A stretch of 64,000 bases of DNA from DRPN01 sp964599235 (GCA_964599235.1 CAZRDX010000017.1:62001-126000), one strand, 5' to 3'; shown: positions 34,666 through 43,456, numbered from the stretch's first letter. Numbers and translations: made by a program. Notes: generated by a model from the sequence alone, not told the origin.

Positions 34666-35598
34666 ATGATCCTCAAGGGCAACGGGAACGAGGGCAGTGG
34701 AAAACGGAGCAAGGCTATGGCAGGAGCGATCAGGGATTCGGAACTTATCATCGAGGAGGACGGCAGCATCTACCATCTCCGGCTGCGTCCCGAAGAGGTG
34801 GCCGACACGGTGATCCTGGTGGGGGATCCAGGGCGTGTGTCGATGGTTTCCGCTTTTTTTGACAGGATCGAGCTTCAACGGAGGAACAGGGAGTTCATCA
34901 CTCATACGGGCTGGTACAAGGGGCATCGCATCACGGTCCTTGCCACCGGCATCGGCACCGACAACATCGACATCGTACTGAACGAGCTGGATGCGCTGAA
35001 AAACATTGATTTCTCCACGCGCCGTCCGCGGTCACTGCCCGTCTCGATGCGTATCGTCCGTATCGGCACTTCCGGTTCGCTGCAACGGGATGTACCTGTC
35101 AACACCTTCCTGCTTACCAGGAAAGCGGTGGGGCTGGACGGGCTGATGCATTTCTACCGTGATACGGCTGCTCATGCCGATTTCCACCTGGCAAAACAGC
35201 TGACAGAAAAACTGGAATGGCCCGAAATTTGGAACAGGTTGTATGTGTTCGATGCTGATGATGCTTTGGCCGACCAGATGGCAGGTGAAGAGGTCATGGA
35301 AGGCATCACGCTTTCGGCACCGGGCTTTTACGGCCCGCAGGGGCGTTCTTTGCGGCTGGCCACGGCCGTTCCCGACATGAACGCCCGCATAGGCGCGTTC
35401 GTCGCTCCGGACGGACGCAGGATCACCAACTATGAGATGGAAAGTTCGGCCGTCTATGGGCTCTCTAGGCTGCTGGGACACCGCGCCGTCACCCTGTGTG
35501 CCATCATCGCCAACAGGGTCACAGGAGAAGCCCTGGACGACTACAGCAAACTGATGGAAAGGCTGATCTTGTACGTGTTGAACAAATTAACGTCTTGA
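34666..35598 (+). CDS. Nucleoside phosphorylase (uridine phosphorylase-like)
   Basis: This 310-residue protein is of the PNP/UDP phosphorylase superfamily, which cleaves nucleosides with phosphate to give the base and ribose 1-phosphate. The phosphate-site motif GDPGRV lies near residue 50, ATGIGTDN near 87, RIGTSGSL near 127, and the nucleoside/ribose motif NYEMESSAVYGL near 255. The EMES motif and overall length fit uridine phosphorylase, but purine specificity cannot be ruled out. ATG 34666 is used on promoter spacing; ATG 34717 (MAGAIRDS) is an alternative. It lies 2 bp before the next gene. Confidence 0.82.
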   Translation: MILKGNGNEGSGKRSKAMAGAIRDSELIIEEDGSIYHLRLRPEEVADTVILVGDPGRVSMVSAFFDRIELQRRNREFITHTGWYKGHRITVLATGIGTDNIDIVLNELDALKNIDFSTRRPRSLPVSMRIVRIGTSGSLQRDVPVNTFLLTRKAVGLDGLMHFYRDTAAHADFHLAKQLTEKLEWPEIWNRLYVFDADDALADQMAGEEVMEGITLSAPGFYGPQGRSLRLATAVPDMNARIGAFVAPDGRRITNYEMESSAVYGLSRLLGHRAVTLCAIIANRVTGEALDDYSKLMERLILYVLNKLTS

Positions 35599-35600
35599 CC

Positions 35601-36497
35601 ATGGAAAGGAGAAAGGACAGCAACAGGATAAAGGCACTCATCCAGTTGCTGGATGATCCCGATCTCACGGTGTTCGAAGAGGTCTCGAAGTACCTTATCG
35701 ACATCGGCGAGGAGGCCATCCCCCATCTTGAGAAAGAATGGGAGATCTCATTCAGCGACATGGTCCAGGAACGCCTGGAATCGATCATCCAGAGCATTCA
35801 GTTCAACACTTTGCAGGAAGACCTTTACCGGTGGATGCATTCGGACGATCCCGATCTGCTCAGGGGCGCCTATCTGGTCGCCCGTGTGCAGTATCCCAAT
35901 CTTCCTTTCGGCCCTATTGAGGAGAAGATCGAGCGCATCCGGAAAGATATCTGGATCGAACTGCATGACAAGCTCACGGCCCTGGAAAAGGTGAGGATCT
36001 TCAACCATGTGTTGTACGATCTTTACCAGATCGGGCCCAACCGGGGGGATTACTTTTCTCCCCAGAACAATTTCATCAACGTGGTCCTGGACAGCGGCAA
36101 AGGCAATCCTGTCTCCATTGCCGTGATCTATGAAGAGATCGCCCGCAAGCTGGGCTTGCCCATCCGGGGTGTCAACCTGCCCGGACAGTTCATCCTGGCA
36201 TACGTGGATCCATATGTGATCGAATCCGGCAAGCCGGTCAACGGCCCCGAGGATATCCTTTTTTACATCTCGATGGTCCAGAAAGGGGCCGTACTGGGGC
36301 TTCGCGAGATCGAACAATACCTCAAACAACTCAATGACACCCCGCTGGAGCCGCAGTATTATCTTCCGTGTTCACCCTTTGAGACGATCGGCAGGATGGT
36401 GAACAACCTCATCTTCTCCTACAAAAAGCATGATATGCCGGAAAAGGTACTTCTTTTCAAGAAGATTCTGGATTTTATCCGTCACAACCGGCCGTAG
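35601..36497 (+). CDS. SirB1/transglutaminase-like family protein
   Basis: This protein of about 298 residues has an N-terminal helical, HEAT-like region (IKALIQLLDDPDLTVFEEVSKYL) and then a SirB1-type transglutaminase-like domain with FFSPQNNFINVVLDSGKGNPVSI split over residues near 155-175 and LPIRGVNLPGQFILAY near 195. The catalytic Cys of true transglutaminases is not obvious: the position usually carrying it reads GNPVSIAVIY. A non-enzymatic or altered role is likely. It starts 2 bp after the phosphorylase stop and ends 3 bp before the opposing VOC gene. Confidence 0.8.
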   Translation: MERRKDSNRIKALIQLLDDPDLTVFEEVSKYLIDIGEEAIPHLEKEWEISFSDMVQERLESIIQSIQFNTLQEDLYRWMHSDDPDLLRGAYLVARVQYPNLPFGPIEEKIERIRKDIWIELHDKLTALEKVRIFNHVLYDLYQIGPNRGDYFSPQNNFINVVLDSGKGNPVSIAVIYEEIARKLGLPIRGVNLPGQFILAYVDPYVIESGKPVNGPEDILFYISMVQKGAVLGLREIEQYLKQLNDTPLEPQYYLPCSPFETIGRMVNNLIFSYKKHDMPEKVLLFKKILDFIRHNRP

Positions 36498-36500
36498 GGG

Positions 36501-37592
36501 TCAAGATTTTTTCTTTTTATCGCGTACGCGGTTGAACCGCAAGGCTTTGAGCAGCCAGTCGGGGAGGGATTTTTCGGGATCCCTCTTGCGCAGGTCGATG
36601 TACCAGCCGATCTTTTTGATGATGGGCAGGCGATGAGCTTCGACGAACTCGATGAGTGTGCCGTCGGGGTCTTCGACATAGGCAAAATGACCGGCAGCTT
36701 CTCCCATGTCGAAGCTGTTGTCGCGGGTGGCTTTCATGCTGTCGACGGTGAAAGGATATCCTTTTTCCCTGCACAGTTCGCGGAGGGCTTCCATACCGTT
36801 GACATCGAAACAGAGATGGATAAAGCCGAGGTCGCCCCAGTAACGGCCGTCAAAGATCTTTTCGGGTTTCCGGCCCTTCACCTGCACCAGCTCCAGCTGG
36901 GCCGGCCCGAAAACCCTGCTGAAGATGCCCAGGGGTCCTTTGCTTTGTTCCAGCAGCACCCTTCTGACGGGATGTTCACCTCCGGGCAGCACGGAGAAGT
37001 CGTCGAAGAGCCCTTCCCTGTCGTACACAACCGTATCGAAACGCAGGATCTCCCGGTAGAAACGGAGGGAGCGCTCCATCTCGGACACTCCGATGATGGC
37101 ACCATAGGCGGCACCGGTATATTTTTTCTCGTTCCGGAACCATCCGCGGCCCGGCACGACCTCGAAGAGGTTCTCCCAGGGGTCCTGAATATAAAATACG
37201 TCCTGACCCAACGGGTCCTTCCGCAGTCCTCCGGGCATGTTGAGTCCCATTTTCATGAAATGCCGGTAGGCGGAGGGGACATCCTTGCTTTTGACCTTGA
37301 CGATGTTGATCCCCAGGTCGCCCAGAAGGGGTCGTTTTTCCGGGGCTTTCGGCTCCCGGTCCTTGTACTGCCAGATCTCAAAGCCACCACCCCCTTCGAG
37401 GTTCAGGGCCATGGCTGCATGCCGGCGCCGGGGCTTGCCTCCCGTATAGGGCAGCATGAGCTCGGCCACCGCCTCATCCTCAAAGATACGGATATCGACG
37501 CCGAACACTTTTCTGTACCAGGCCCACGCTTCCTTCAGGTCGTGGACCCCGATGCCTACCTGCTGAATGCCTCCGAATATGATCCTTTTCAC
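36501..37592 (-). CDS. Protein with two VOC (glyoxalase/dioxygenase) domains
   Basis: This 363-residue cytoplasmic protein contains two vicinal-oxygen-chelate domains. The first covers about residues 5-145, from GGIQQVGIGVHDLKEAWAWY to IQDPWENLFEVV; the second covers about 160-325, from GAIIGVSEMERSLRFYREIL to VEDPDGTLIEFVEAH. The metal-binding histidine normally near the start of each domain is replaced (Gln or Ala), while Glu in FEVV and IEFV and His in GFIHLCF remain. It may thus lack a classical metal site. Substrate is unknown. The gene lies 19 bp after an SDR oxidoreductase gene on the same strand, which hints at a shared small-molecule pathway (inference). Confidence 0.75.
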   Translation of the reverse strand: MKRIIFGGIQQVGIGVHDLKEAWAWYRKVFGVDIRIFEDEAVAELMLPYTGGKPRRRHAAMALNLEGGGGFEIWQYKDREPKAPEKRPLLGDLGINIVKVKSKDVPSAYRHFMKMGLNMPGGLRKDPLGQDVFYIQDPWENLFEVVPGRGWFRNEKKYTGAAYGAIIGVSEMERSLRFYREILRFDTVVYDREGLFDDFSVLPGGEHPVRRVLLEQSKGPLGIFSRVFGPAQLELVQVKGRKPEKIFDGRYWGDLGFIHLCFDVNGMEALRELCREKGYPFTVDSMKATRDNSFDMGEAAGHFAYVEDPDGTLIEFVEAHRLPIIKKIGWYIDLRKRDPEKSLPDWLLKALRFNRVRDKKKKS

Positions 37593-37611
37593 CTGTCAGA
37601 ACTTTTTGGGG

Positions 37612-38412
37612 TCAAACAGGACTCACACGTCCGGCCAACCTGAAAAAGAGGCCGGGGAAATATTTTTTCAGGTACACCGACCAGGAATCCGCCTTGCCCA
37701 CGACGATCTCCCTTTTCTTTTTGGCCACCCCTCTGAGTATTTTTTGGACGGCCTTCTCCACGCTCATGCCGCGGGCCTGACCGGGATCCATTTTACCGTA
37801 GCGTTCGCCGGTGGCCGTGAGCGCATTGATGGAGACGTCGGTAACGATATGCCCCGGGACGAGGAGGGTGACGGCGATACCGCTTTTTTTCTCCTCGACG
37901 AGGAGTGTCTCGAAGAAACCGTGAAGGGCATGCTTGGAGGCGGCATAGGCCGAACGTAAAGGAAATCCGAACTTGCCCACGATGGAGCTGGTGACCACCA
38001 CATGTCCTCCCCCCTGCCGGATCATGGCGGGGAGCACGGCCTTGGTGAGGGCGATCGCACCGAAATAGTTGATCTCCATGATCTTTCTGTCCACCTCGAG
38101 GGAGGTGTCGCGGATAAGGCCGCGCTGGCTCACACCGGCATTATTGAAGAGGTAGTCCAGTCGGGGTATCTGCCGAAGCACTTCGACGGCAGCCTGCTGT
38201 ACGGCAGCAGTATCGCTCACATCCAGCGGTACCACAAGACAGTGTTCTTCGTCCAGGGCGGTCTCCCTGCGAAGTACCTCGAGCTTCTCCCGGTTGCGGG
38301 AAGAAAGCACAAGCCAGGCTCCCCGCCGCGCCAGCTCCAGAGCCAGACCCCGCCCAATGCCGGAGGATGCCCCTGTGATCCAGATCCATTTTTCCGAAAA
38401 GACGGATGCCAT
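37612..38412 (-). CDS. Short-chain dehydrogenase/reductase (SDR)
   Basis: This protein of about 266 residues has the classical SDR pattern: the cofactor motif TGASSGIGRG near residue 13, NNAG near 85, the catalytic serine in VTSSIVGK, and YAASK with the catalytic Tyr and Lys. The C-terminal part is amphipathic, ending near the membrane-seeking KKYFPGLFFRLAGRVSPV. Specificity for a given alcohol or ketone cannot be read. ATG 38412 is chosen because the in-frame upstream ATG at 38436 lies inside the -7 box at 38434-38441. It heads a two-gene unit with the VOC protein. Confidence 0.88.
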   Translation of the reverse strand: MASVFSEKWIWITGASSGIGRGLALELARRGAWLVLSSRNREKLEVLRRETALDEEHCLVVPLDVSDTAAVQQAAVEVLRQIPRLDYLFNNAGVSQRGLIRDTSLEVDRKIMEINYFGAIALTKAVLPAMIRQGGGHVVVTSSIVGKFGFPLRSAYAASKHALHGFFETLLVEEKKSGIAVTLLVPGHIVTDVSINALTATGERYGKMDPGQARGMSVEKAVQKILRGVAKKKREIVVGKADSWSVYLKKYFPGLFFRLAGRVSPV

Positions 38413-38433
38413 CGTCGTCGCTTTGGTTTCCCG

Positions 38434-38441
38434 CAAATTTA
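38434..38441 (-). promoter_or_regulatory. -7 box (TAAATTTG) for the SDR-VOC unit
   Basis: The minus strand reads TAAATTTG, a perfect TAnnTTTG match, 21 bp before ATG 38412. It rules out ATG 38436 as the start. Confidence 0.65.
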
Positions 38442-38478
38442 ATCAATAATCGGGCTCTTCCTTCAGAACACCCTCTTT

Positions 38479-40815
38479 TTATGAGCTCCGTGTACTCCTG
38501 AGACGTTCATCAATGGCCTGAAAAACCCTTTCGATGTTTTCCCGTGTCTCCTCATCCAGATCGGTGATCTTCATGCCGGCAGCCGTCTTCATGAAATTGG
38601 AGGCAAGCAGGGTACGTGAGAGCTGGTTGTCGATGACATATTCACTGTTGCTCTCCGGGATGCCGATACGCTGGTGAAGGACGTATTTCTTGAAATCGAG
38701 CGTAGAGAAAAGATCCTCCACGGCGGGGAACTCCATTTTGACCATTTTGGCCGAGGCCGCTTCATCATTATTCCAGAAAATGTTCTTCTTCAGTTCCTCA
38801 TAAGTGCGTTTCCCTTCCGTACTGGCATCGGTGACTACGATGAACTCAAGCCCCCATCCCATCAGGAGGTTGACGAGGGTCTCGACGTTGGATACATCGG
38901 TGGCCGGCAGGAAAAAAACCTCTTCAGGATAGCCGAGCAGCGAATGGAAGGCGGAAAAATAGTAGTAGTTGGTGAGGTCTTCCAGGATGACATTGTTCTT
39001 TTTTTGGATGAACTGTTGCTCGGAAAGGCGCGAACCCATGAGGGTATAGACCGGTGAGAGGGTGTCGGCCGAAGCGGAGGTGAGCGATTTGGCATCGAAG
39101 ACCACCGTCTCGCTGTTCTCCACATCGTCGGACGACCGCTGGACCGCCAGCAAACGATACAGCTTGCGGATATCGATCAGATGGGGCGAATGTGTGGTAT
39201 AAACGATCTGGATCTTCTCCTTGATATGTTCGAACACTTTGAGCACATCTTCCTGGGCACGGGCATGGAGGCTGAGGCCCGGCTCATCGATGAGCAGCAC
39301 CTTGCCCCGGAAATCGCGCTGGGAGACGGCGGCCTTCAGTTCCAGATAGAAAGAGAGGAACCAGCGCACCCCACGGCTGCGCTGTTTGGGATAAAGTCGC
39401 TCCTGACGGTCCTTGACCCAGAACTCTATGTACGGGTAGCCACTTTTTTCAGGATGGGTATGATCGTAATGTTCCAGCTCGAAATTGAGGGAGATCTTGT
39501 TGTGTCGTCCTATGCGTTGCTGCCAGAAATCCTGGAAGTCGACCGTCAGCTCGCGGTTGAGGCGTTCGATCTTCTGTTTCAGGATGCGGCTGTTGGTCTC
39601 GCGGAAAAACTCCTCATCGAGGCCGGCCACCTGGAGGAAGTTCTTAGCGGCTTTGTAGCCTTCGACACTGCGGTCGCCACTGAGGATATCCTCCAGATCG
39701 ATCCGGTTCGGTAGGAGGCTGCTGAAATCCTCGAAAAAAACGAATTCCGGGATGTGTTCAAAGAGGGCATTGCCCGCCTCCAGACGGGAATAGTAGGGGT
39801 CGAGGTGGGGACGTTCCCTTTCCACTTCTTTTTCGGCCGTAGCTACCGGATATCCTTCGAGCACTTTATAGGCCAGGTATCTTTTCTTGATGGCTCTTTC
39901 CCTGGCCAGGTCCCTTTCTTTCAGCAGTTTGAGATAGCGGTCGTTGACCGTGTCGAGCTCAAGCCGGACTGCTCTTTTCTCTTTTTCCGTGACAGCGTGG
40001 TCGAAGAGGCGCTGCAAGGTGGTGAGCCTGCGGAAGGTATGATCGAGTTCCCTTTCCACTTCCTGGTATTCGTTCCACAGATCCCGGGCCTGTTCGGCGA
40101 GGCGGGCCTCTTCGCTCACCTCCTGGATGGTCTGGTTGTGGTGTCGGGCTTCTTTGGTGAGTTTCTGCAGCCTGTCCTTGGCATCCGCCACTTTTTTCTT
40201 CATCCGAGCTACCTGTTCCTCTCCTTTTTTCCCGGCTTGGGTACCTTTGACACTTTTAAGGGCACGGGAGATCTCGCTGAGGGATGCCTTCAGGTCTTCC
40301 AGGTTTTTTTCCGCCGCCAACCGCTCTTTCTCCGCATTACGGAACACTTCGATGGCTGCTGCTTTTTTTTCCAGCACCTCTTCCAGGCGGTCAAGGATCT
40401 GCGTTTCCCTGGCCTGCATCCGGGCATCGTGTTCATCAAAAAGAGCGATCACTTTCTCTCCGCCCAGAAGGATGCGACTGGAGAGATCCTCGTTCCAGAC
40501 ACGTTCCAGACAGACAGAGCGGTCTTCCCGTATTTGTTCCAGCACTCCGTCAGGAAGGATCTTCTCTCCCAGGACTTCTTCGAGGTCCACACCCTCGAGT
40601 GAGAAACGACAGGCCACTGCAGGCAGTGAGAGATCGCTGCGCAGTACATCTTCGGAGATACGGCCGTCGTAGAACCCGTAGAGGGCCTCCAGGATGGATG
40701 TCTTGCCCGACTCGTTCTGACCGATCAGGCCAGTGATGTTGTCCAGGGAGAGGTTGTGCCATCCCGTATCGACGATGGAGCGGAAGTTTCGGATCCTGAA
40801 AGAAAGGAGTTTCAT
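38479..40815 (-). CDS. OLD-like ATPase with coiled coil and degenerate TOPRIM region
   Basis: This 778-residue protein has an ABC/SMC-type ATPase head: Walker A GQNESGKT at residues 32-39, a signature-like RSRGVRWFLSF, Walker B VLLIDEPGLSLHARAQ, and the switch region TTHSPHLI. Residues about 140-320 form a long charged coiled coil (LEKKAAAIEVFRNAEKERLAAEKN and after). The C-terminal third resembles the TOPRIM nuclease domain of OLD-family proteins, with an acidic VILEDL and VVTDASTEG, but the expected D-x-D is not complete. OLD proteins are DNA nucleases, several of them phage-defence effectors. No helicase or reverse transcriptase partner is adjacent. Function here is inferred only at family level. 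Confidence 0.75.
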   Translation of the reverse strand: MKLLSFRIRNFRSIVDTGWHNLSLDNITGLIGQNESGKTSILEALYGFYDGRISEDVLRSDLSLPAVACRFSLEGVDLEEVLGEKILPDGVLEQIREDRSVCLERVWNEDLSSRILLGGEKVIALFDEHDARMQARETQILDRLEEVLEKKAAAIEVFRNAEKERLAAEKNLEDLKASLSEISRALKSVKGTQAGKKGEEQVARMKKKVADAKDRLQKLTKEARHHNQTIQEVSEEARLAEQARDLWNEYQEVERELDHTFRRLTTLQRLFDHAVTEKEKRAVRLELDTVNDRYLKLLKERDLARERAIKKRYLAYKVLEGYPVATAEKEVERERPHLDPYYSRLEAGNALFEHIPEFVFFEDFSSLLPNRIDLEDILSGDRSVEGYKAAKNFLQVAGLDEEFFRETNSRILKQKIERLNRELTVDFQDFWQQRIGRHNKISLNFELEHYDHTHPEKSGYPYIEFWVKDRQERLYPKQRSRGVRWFLSFYLELKAAVSQRDFRGKVLLIDEPGLSLHARAQEDVLKVFEHIKEKIQIVYTTHSPHLIDIRKLYRLLAVQRSSDDVENSETVVFDAKSLTSASADTLSPVYTLMGSRLSEQQFIQKKNNVILEDLTNYYYFSAFHSLLGYPEEVFFLPATDVSNVETLVNLLMGWGLEFIVVTDASTEGKRTYEELKKNIFWNNDEAASAKMVKMEFPAVEDLFSTLDFKKYVLHQRIGIPESNSEYVIDNQLSRTLLASNFMKTAAGMKITDLDEETRENIERVFQAIDERLRSTRSS

Positions 40816-40878
40816 TGCTTTTGTATCGTATCGTTCATCACGTCAGGAACAGCTAAAGGAAGCTCAAGATAGTGATTT

Positions 40879-41703
40879 TCACGGAACCTTCAGGCCCATC
40901 ACGAGGATATCGTCCACCTGGGGGTATGAGCCTTTCCAGGAGAGGTATTCCTGTTCGATTCGTTCTTTTTGCCGGGAGGCGGGTTCACGGGCCATTTTGA
41001 TCAGGAGGGCCTTGAAAGGATCGTATTTGTATTTTTTACCGCGGGGGCCCCCGAACTGGTCGACATATCCGTCGGTGAAGAGATAGAGCCAGTCACCTGG
41101 ACGCAATTCGACATAACGGTTGGAGAAAGGTTGTTCTTCCATGCCGCTGATCCCGATGGGCATCCTGTCGGGTTTGTACTCGATAGCCACCTCCTCCCTG
41201 ATGATGTATAGGGGGTTGTTGGCACCGGCATATTGGAGCACCCTGTTGGAGCGGTCGAAGATACACAGGGCGATGTCCATGCCGTCGGCGGCTTCTGTGG
41301 TATCGCCCGTCTGGTGGAGCGCTTTCATCACCATCTCCCGCAGCAGGTTGAGGATACGGTTGGCAGGCAGATGGTCACGGGAGGTGATGATCTCATTGAG
41401 GAAAGAGAGGCCGAGGATGCTCATCAGGGCCCCCGGAACACCATGCCCCGTACAGTCGGCAACGGCAAAATAAAGACGCTCGCCGCGCGGCACGAACCAG
41501 TAGAAGTCTCCGCTGACAATGTTCCTGGGCAGATAGAACAGAAAATGCTCGGGAAAATAGGGTTCCAGGACCTTGGTGCGCGGCAGCAGCGATTTCTGGA
41601 TCATTCCCGCATACTGAATGCTCTCGATGATCTCGTTACGCTGACGTGCGATCTCATCCCTTTGCCGTTCCAGCTCGGCTTTCAGCACCGTTCTTTTCGC
41701 CAT
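40879..41703 (-). CDS. SpoIIE/PP2C-type serine phosphatase
   Basis: This 274-residue protein begins with a coiled-coil helix (ELERQRDEIARQRNEIIESIQYAGMIQKSLLP) of the kind that links sensor domains to RsbU-like phosphatases. The catalytic domain has metal-binding aspartates in SGDFYWF, DCTGHGVPGA, FTDGYVDQFGG and QVDDILVMG. No separate input domain or membrane segment is present, so it presumably acts on a soluble anti-anti-sigma-type partner or is recruited by another protein. It lies 63 bp upstream of the OLD-like gene on the same strand. Confidence 0.87.
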   Translation of the reverse strand: MAKRTVLKAELERQRDEIARQRNEIIESIQYAGMIQKSLLPRTKVLEPYFPEHFLFYLPRNIVSGDFYWFVPRGERLYFAVADCTGHGVPGALMSILGLSFLNEIITSRDHLPANRILNLLREMVMKALHQTGDTTEAADGMDIALCIFDRSNRVLQYAGANNPLYIIREEVAIEYKPDRMPIGISGMEEQPFSNRYVELRPGDWLYLFTDGYVDQFGGPRGKKYKYDPFKALLIKMAREPASRQKERIEQEYLSWKGSYPQVDDILVMGLKVP

Positions 41704-41884
41704 TCGTTCTCCCTCTTTCCTTATACACTAGTAATTGAAAATGCCTTCAAGGCTCTCCTCTCCTTCGCCGTTCTGTTCCAGCACCATCCGATGAAACAAA
41801 ACAGAGTTTTCAGATAGTTTATGCCCATTCCTTGTAACTAAATACATGTAATATACACTATATCCGTTATTCACAATACCATTA

Positions 41885-41920
41885 CTACGTAGTTGACTAC
41901 GTAGGTATCTACGTAGATAA
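41885..41920 (+). repeat. Three tandem 12-bp units based on CTACGTAG (array 2)
   Basis: The units are CTACGTAGTTGA, CTACGTAGGTAT and CTACGTAGATAA, each starting with the same 8-bp palindrome, so three palindromes are spaced exactly 12 bp apart. The third unit equals the third unit of array 1 (4910-4921). The array lies in the 267-bp spacer between GH47 and the SpoIIE phosphatase gene, which otherwise shows no gene. Confidence 0.7.
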
Positions 41921-41970
41921 CTGGATGCGGTCTGACCTGTCGCCGGATCTCCGCGATTTTGCCAGTGGGT

Positions 41971-43374
41971 TCATGAACGGACTTTTTTGAGGGGATGAGC
42001 CTCGGTATTGAAGACCACCTCATCCAGATCGATCATACCGGGTGAAGCAAAGAGCAGGTAGAGGTATTTGAGTGTCTCGGCAAGGAAAAAGCTTTCCATG
42101 TCATCTCCCTGTTCTTTGGTACGGACATCTTTGAGATAAGCATATCCTGCGGATGTACGGCAATATTCCCTGATCGAGCGGTAGTAGGTCTCCCCCATTT
42201 CGCGGTAGCGGCTCTCACCGGTAGCGTGATAAAGATACCAGGCCGATTCGATGTTTTCGGGCCGAAGCAGGTAGGCGGGGGAGGTGATCGTCCATTTCAT
42301 GTAGTCGATCCTTTCGGGTTCGATACCTGCCATTTCCCACATCCTGAAATTCGAGTTCTGCAGGGACCGGGCCCGGACGGTATCGCCGCTCAGCAACAGG
42401 ACCGCAGGGAAAAAGGCTTCCAGGGCACCGTAAAAGGTGGAGGTCCTTTCGCCGGTGAACATATCTGCCTGGCCATACCAGAGGCTCCCTCCGGCCGTGT
42501 CGGCCAGGTAGCGGTTCACTGCTGCCACGCTGGTGCGGTACATCTCCAGGAAAGTGTCGTCGTCGAAGAGAAGGGCCGCTTTCAGCAGATACTCCAGGTA
42601 GGAGTCGATACCGCCGCCGATGTGGGAGACGGTGTTGGTCCACTCCCCCGTCTCCACATCGATGCCGCTGCCCACGAGGCCGAGAGGCGACCGGCGGTCG
42701 TAAAGGGCCTGCAGGGCACGACGGGCAGTCTCATAATACACGGTATCGCCCGTAAGACGGCTCAGGGTGCCGAACTCCAGGATGAGCGTACCTGTCTCGG
42801 CCGGATTGTTGATCTTGCCCTTTGTGGCGCCGGTACGCAGGTTGACCATGCGGTAAGGCATCCCGGTGGGGGAACGGAAGGCAGGAAGAAGACGGCGTCC
42901 CAGATCGGTCGCCAGGTCCAGGAAACGGGAATCCCCGTCCCACTGATAGGCAGAAAGGAGCCCACCCAGCAAACGGATCGTCACCTCAAAAAGCTGGACC
43001 TCCATATCAAGGTCGAAGGTAAGATCACGGAAGATCATCTCCTTGGCCTCCTCCTTTTCTTCGTCCAGTCCCATCAGCACCATGGTGTCGAAGGCATCGA
43101 CGGGCGTCATCAGAAGCGAATGGCTGTACCAGTTCCTGCCTTGTTTCGAGAGGGGCTGTAAAGCATCGTAGCCGGCAGCATACCGGATGTAGCCTCTCCA
43201 GGCATGAACGAATTCCTGTTTTACTTTGTCAGCATCCGTCCTCTCTCTTTCCGCGGAAAGCTTTCTTTCACTCCCTCCCCGGCAGGCAGGCAGAAGAAGA
43301 AGCATGGTTCCCAACAGGTAAGGAAGAAGGTGTCCTGTTGTGAACAAACCGGTTGAAAATTTTCTGATGATCAT
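41971..43374 (-). CDS. GH47 family alpha-1,2-mannosidase (lipoprotein)
   Basis: This protein of about 467 residues has a lipoprotein signal peptide ending LLPACRGG and a catalytic (alpha/alpha)7 barrel. Class I mannosidase landmarks are seen in order: VDAFDTMVLMGL, LFEVTIRLLGGLLSAY with the first catalytic Glu, GGGIDSYLEYLLKA with the catalytic Asp, LRPENIESAWYLY with the second Glu, and the calcium-binding VFNTEAHPL. All key acids and the Thr are present, so an active calcium-dependent alpha-1,2-mannosidase is expected. GH47 is common in eukaryotic N-glycan processing but less usual in bacteria. ATG 43374 follows a perfect -7 box; the frame's extension to 43425 lies upstream of it. Confidence 0.9.
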   Translation of the reverse strand: MIIRKFSTGLFTTGHLLPYLLGTMLLLLPACRGGSERKLSAERERTDADKVKQEFVHAWRGYIRYAAGYDALQPLSKQGRNWYSHSLLMTPVDAFDTMVLMGLDEEKEEAKEMIFRDLTFDLDMEVQLFEVTIRLLGGLLSAYQWDGDSRFLDLATDLGRRLLPAFRSPTGMPYRMVNLRTGATKGKINNPAETGTLILEFGTLSRLTGDTVYYETARRALQALYDRRSPLGLVGSGIDVETGEWTNTVSHIGGGIDSYLEYLLKAALLFDDDTFLEMYRTSVAAVNRYLADTAGGSLWYGQADMFTGERTSTFYGALEAFFPAVLLLSGDTVRARSLQNSNFRMWEMAGIEPERIDYMKWTITSPAYLLRPENIESAWYLYHATGESRYREMGETYYRSIREYCRTSAGYAYLKDVRTKEQGDDMESFFLAETLKYLYLLFASPGMIDLDEVVFNTEAHPLKKVRS

Positions 43375-43400
43375 GTTTGCCTTGTTTTGTGCACTTTTCA

Positions 43401-43408
43401 CAAAGTTA
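43401..43408 (-). promoter_or_regulatory. -7 box (TAACTTTG) for the GH47 gene
   Basis: The minus strand reads TAACTTTG, a perfect TAnnTTTG match, 26 bp before ATG 43374. A T-rich stretch ending in TTTG lies upstream, closer than the ideal -33 distance. It fixes the start downstream of 43401. Confidence 0.65.
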
Positions 43409-43456
43409 CATGTTGGAGCGGACAAAAAAAATTTCTTTTCCTGAGGAAAATTCCCC

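Noticed and set aside
35496..35600. N-terminal extension of the SirB1-like protein
   Set aside because: It overlaps the end of the nucleoside phosphorylase gene and reads as low-quality sequence; ATG 35601 is 2 bp after that stop and begins the conserved part.
35601..36497. SirB1-like protein as an active transglutaminase
   Set aside because: No catalytic Cys with the usual context could be found, so no enzymatic role is claimed.
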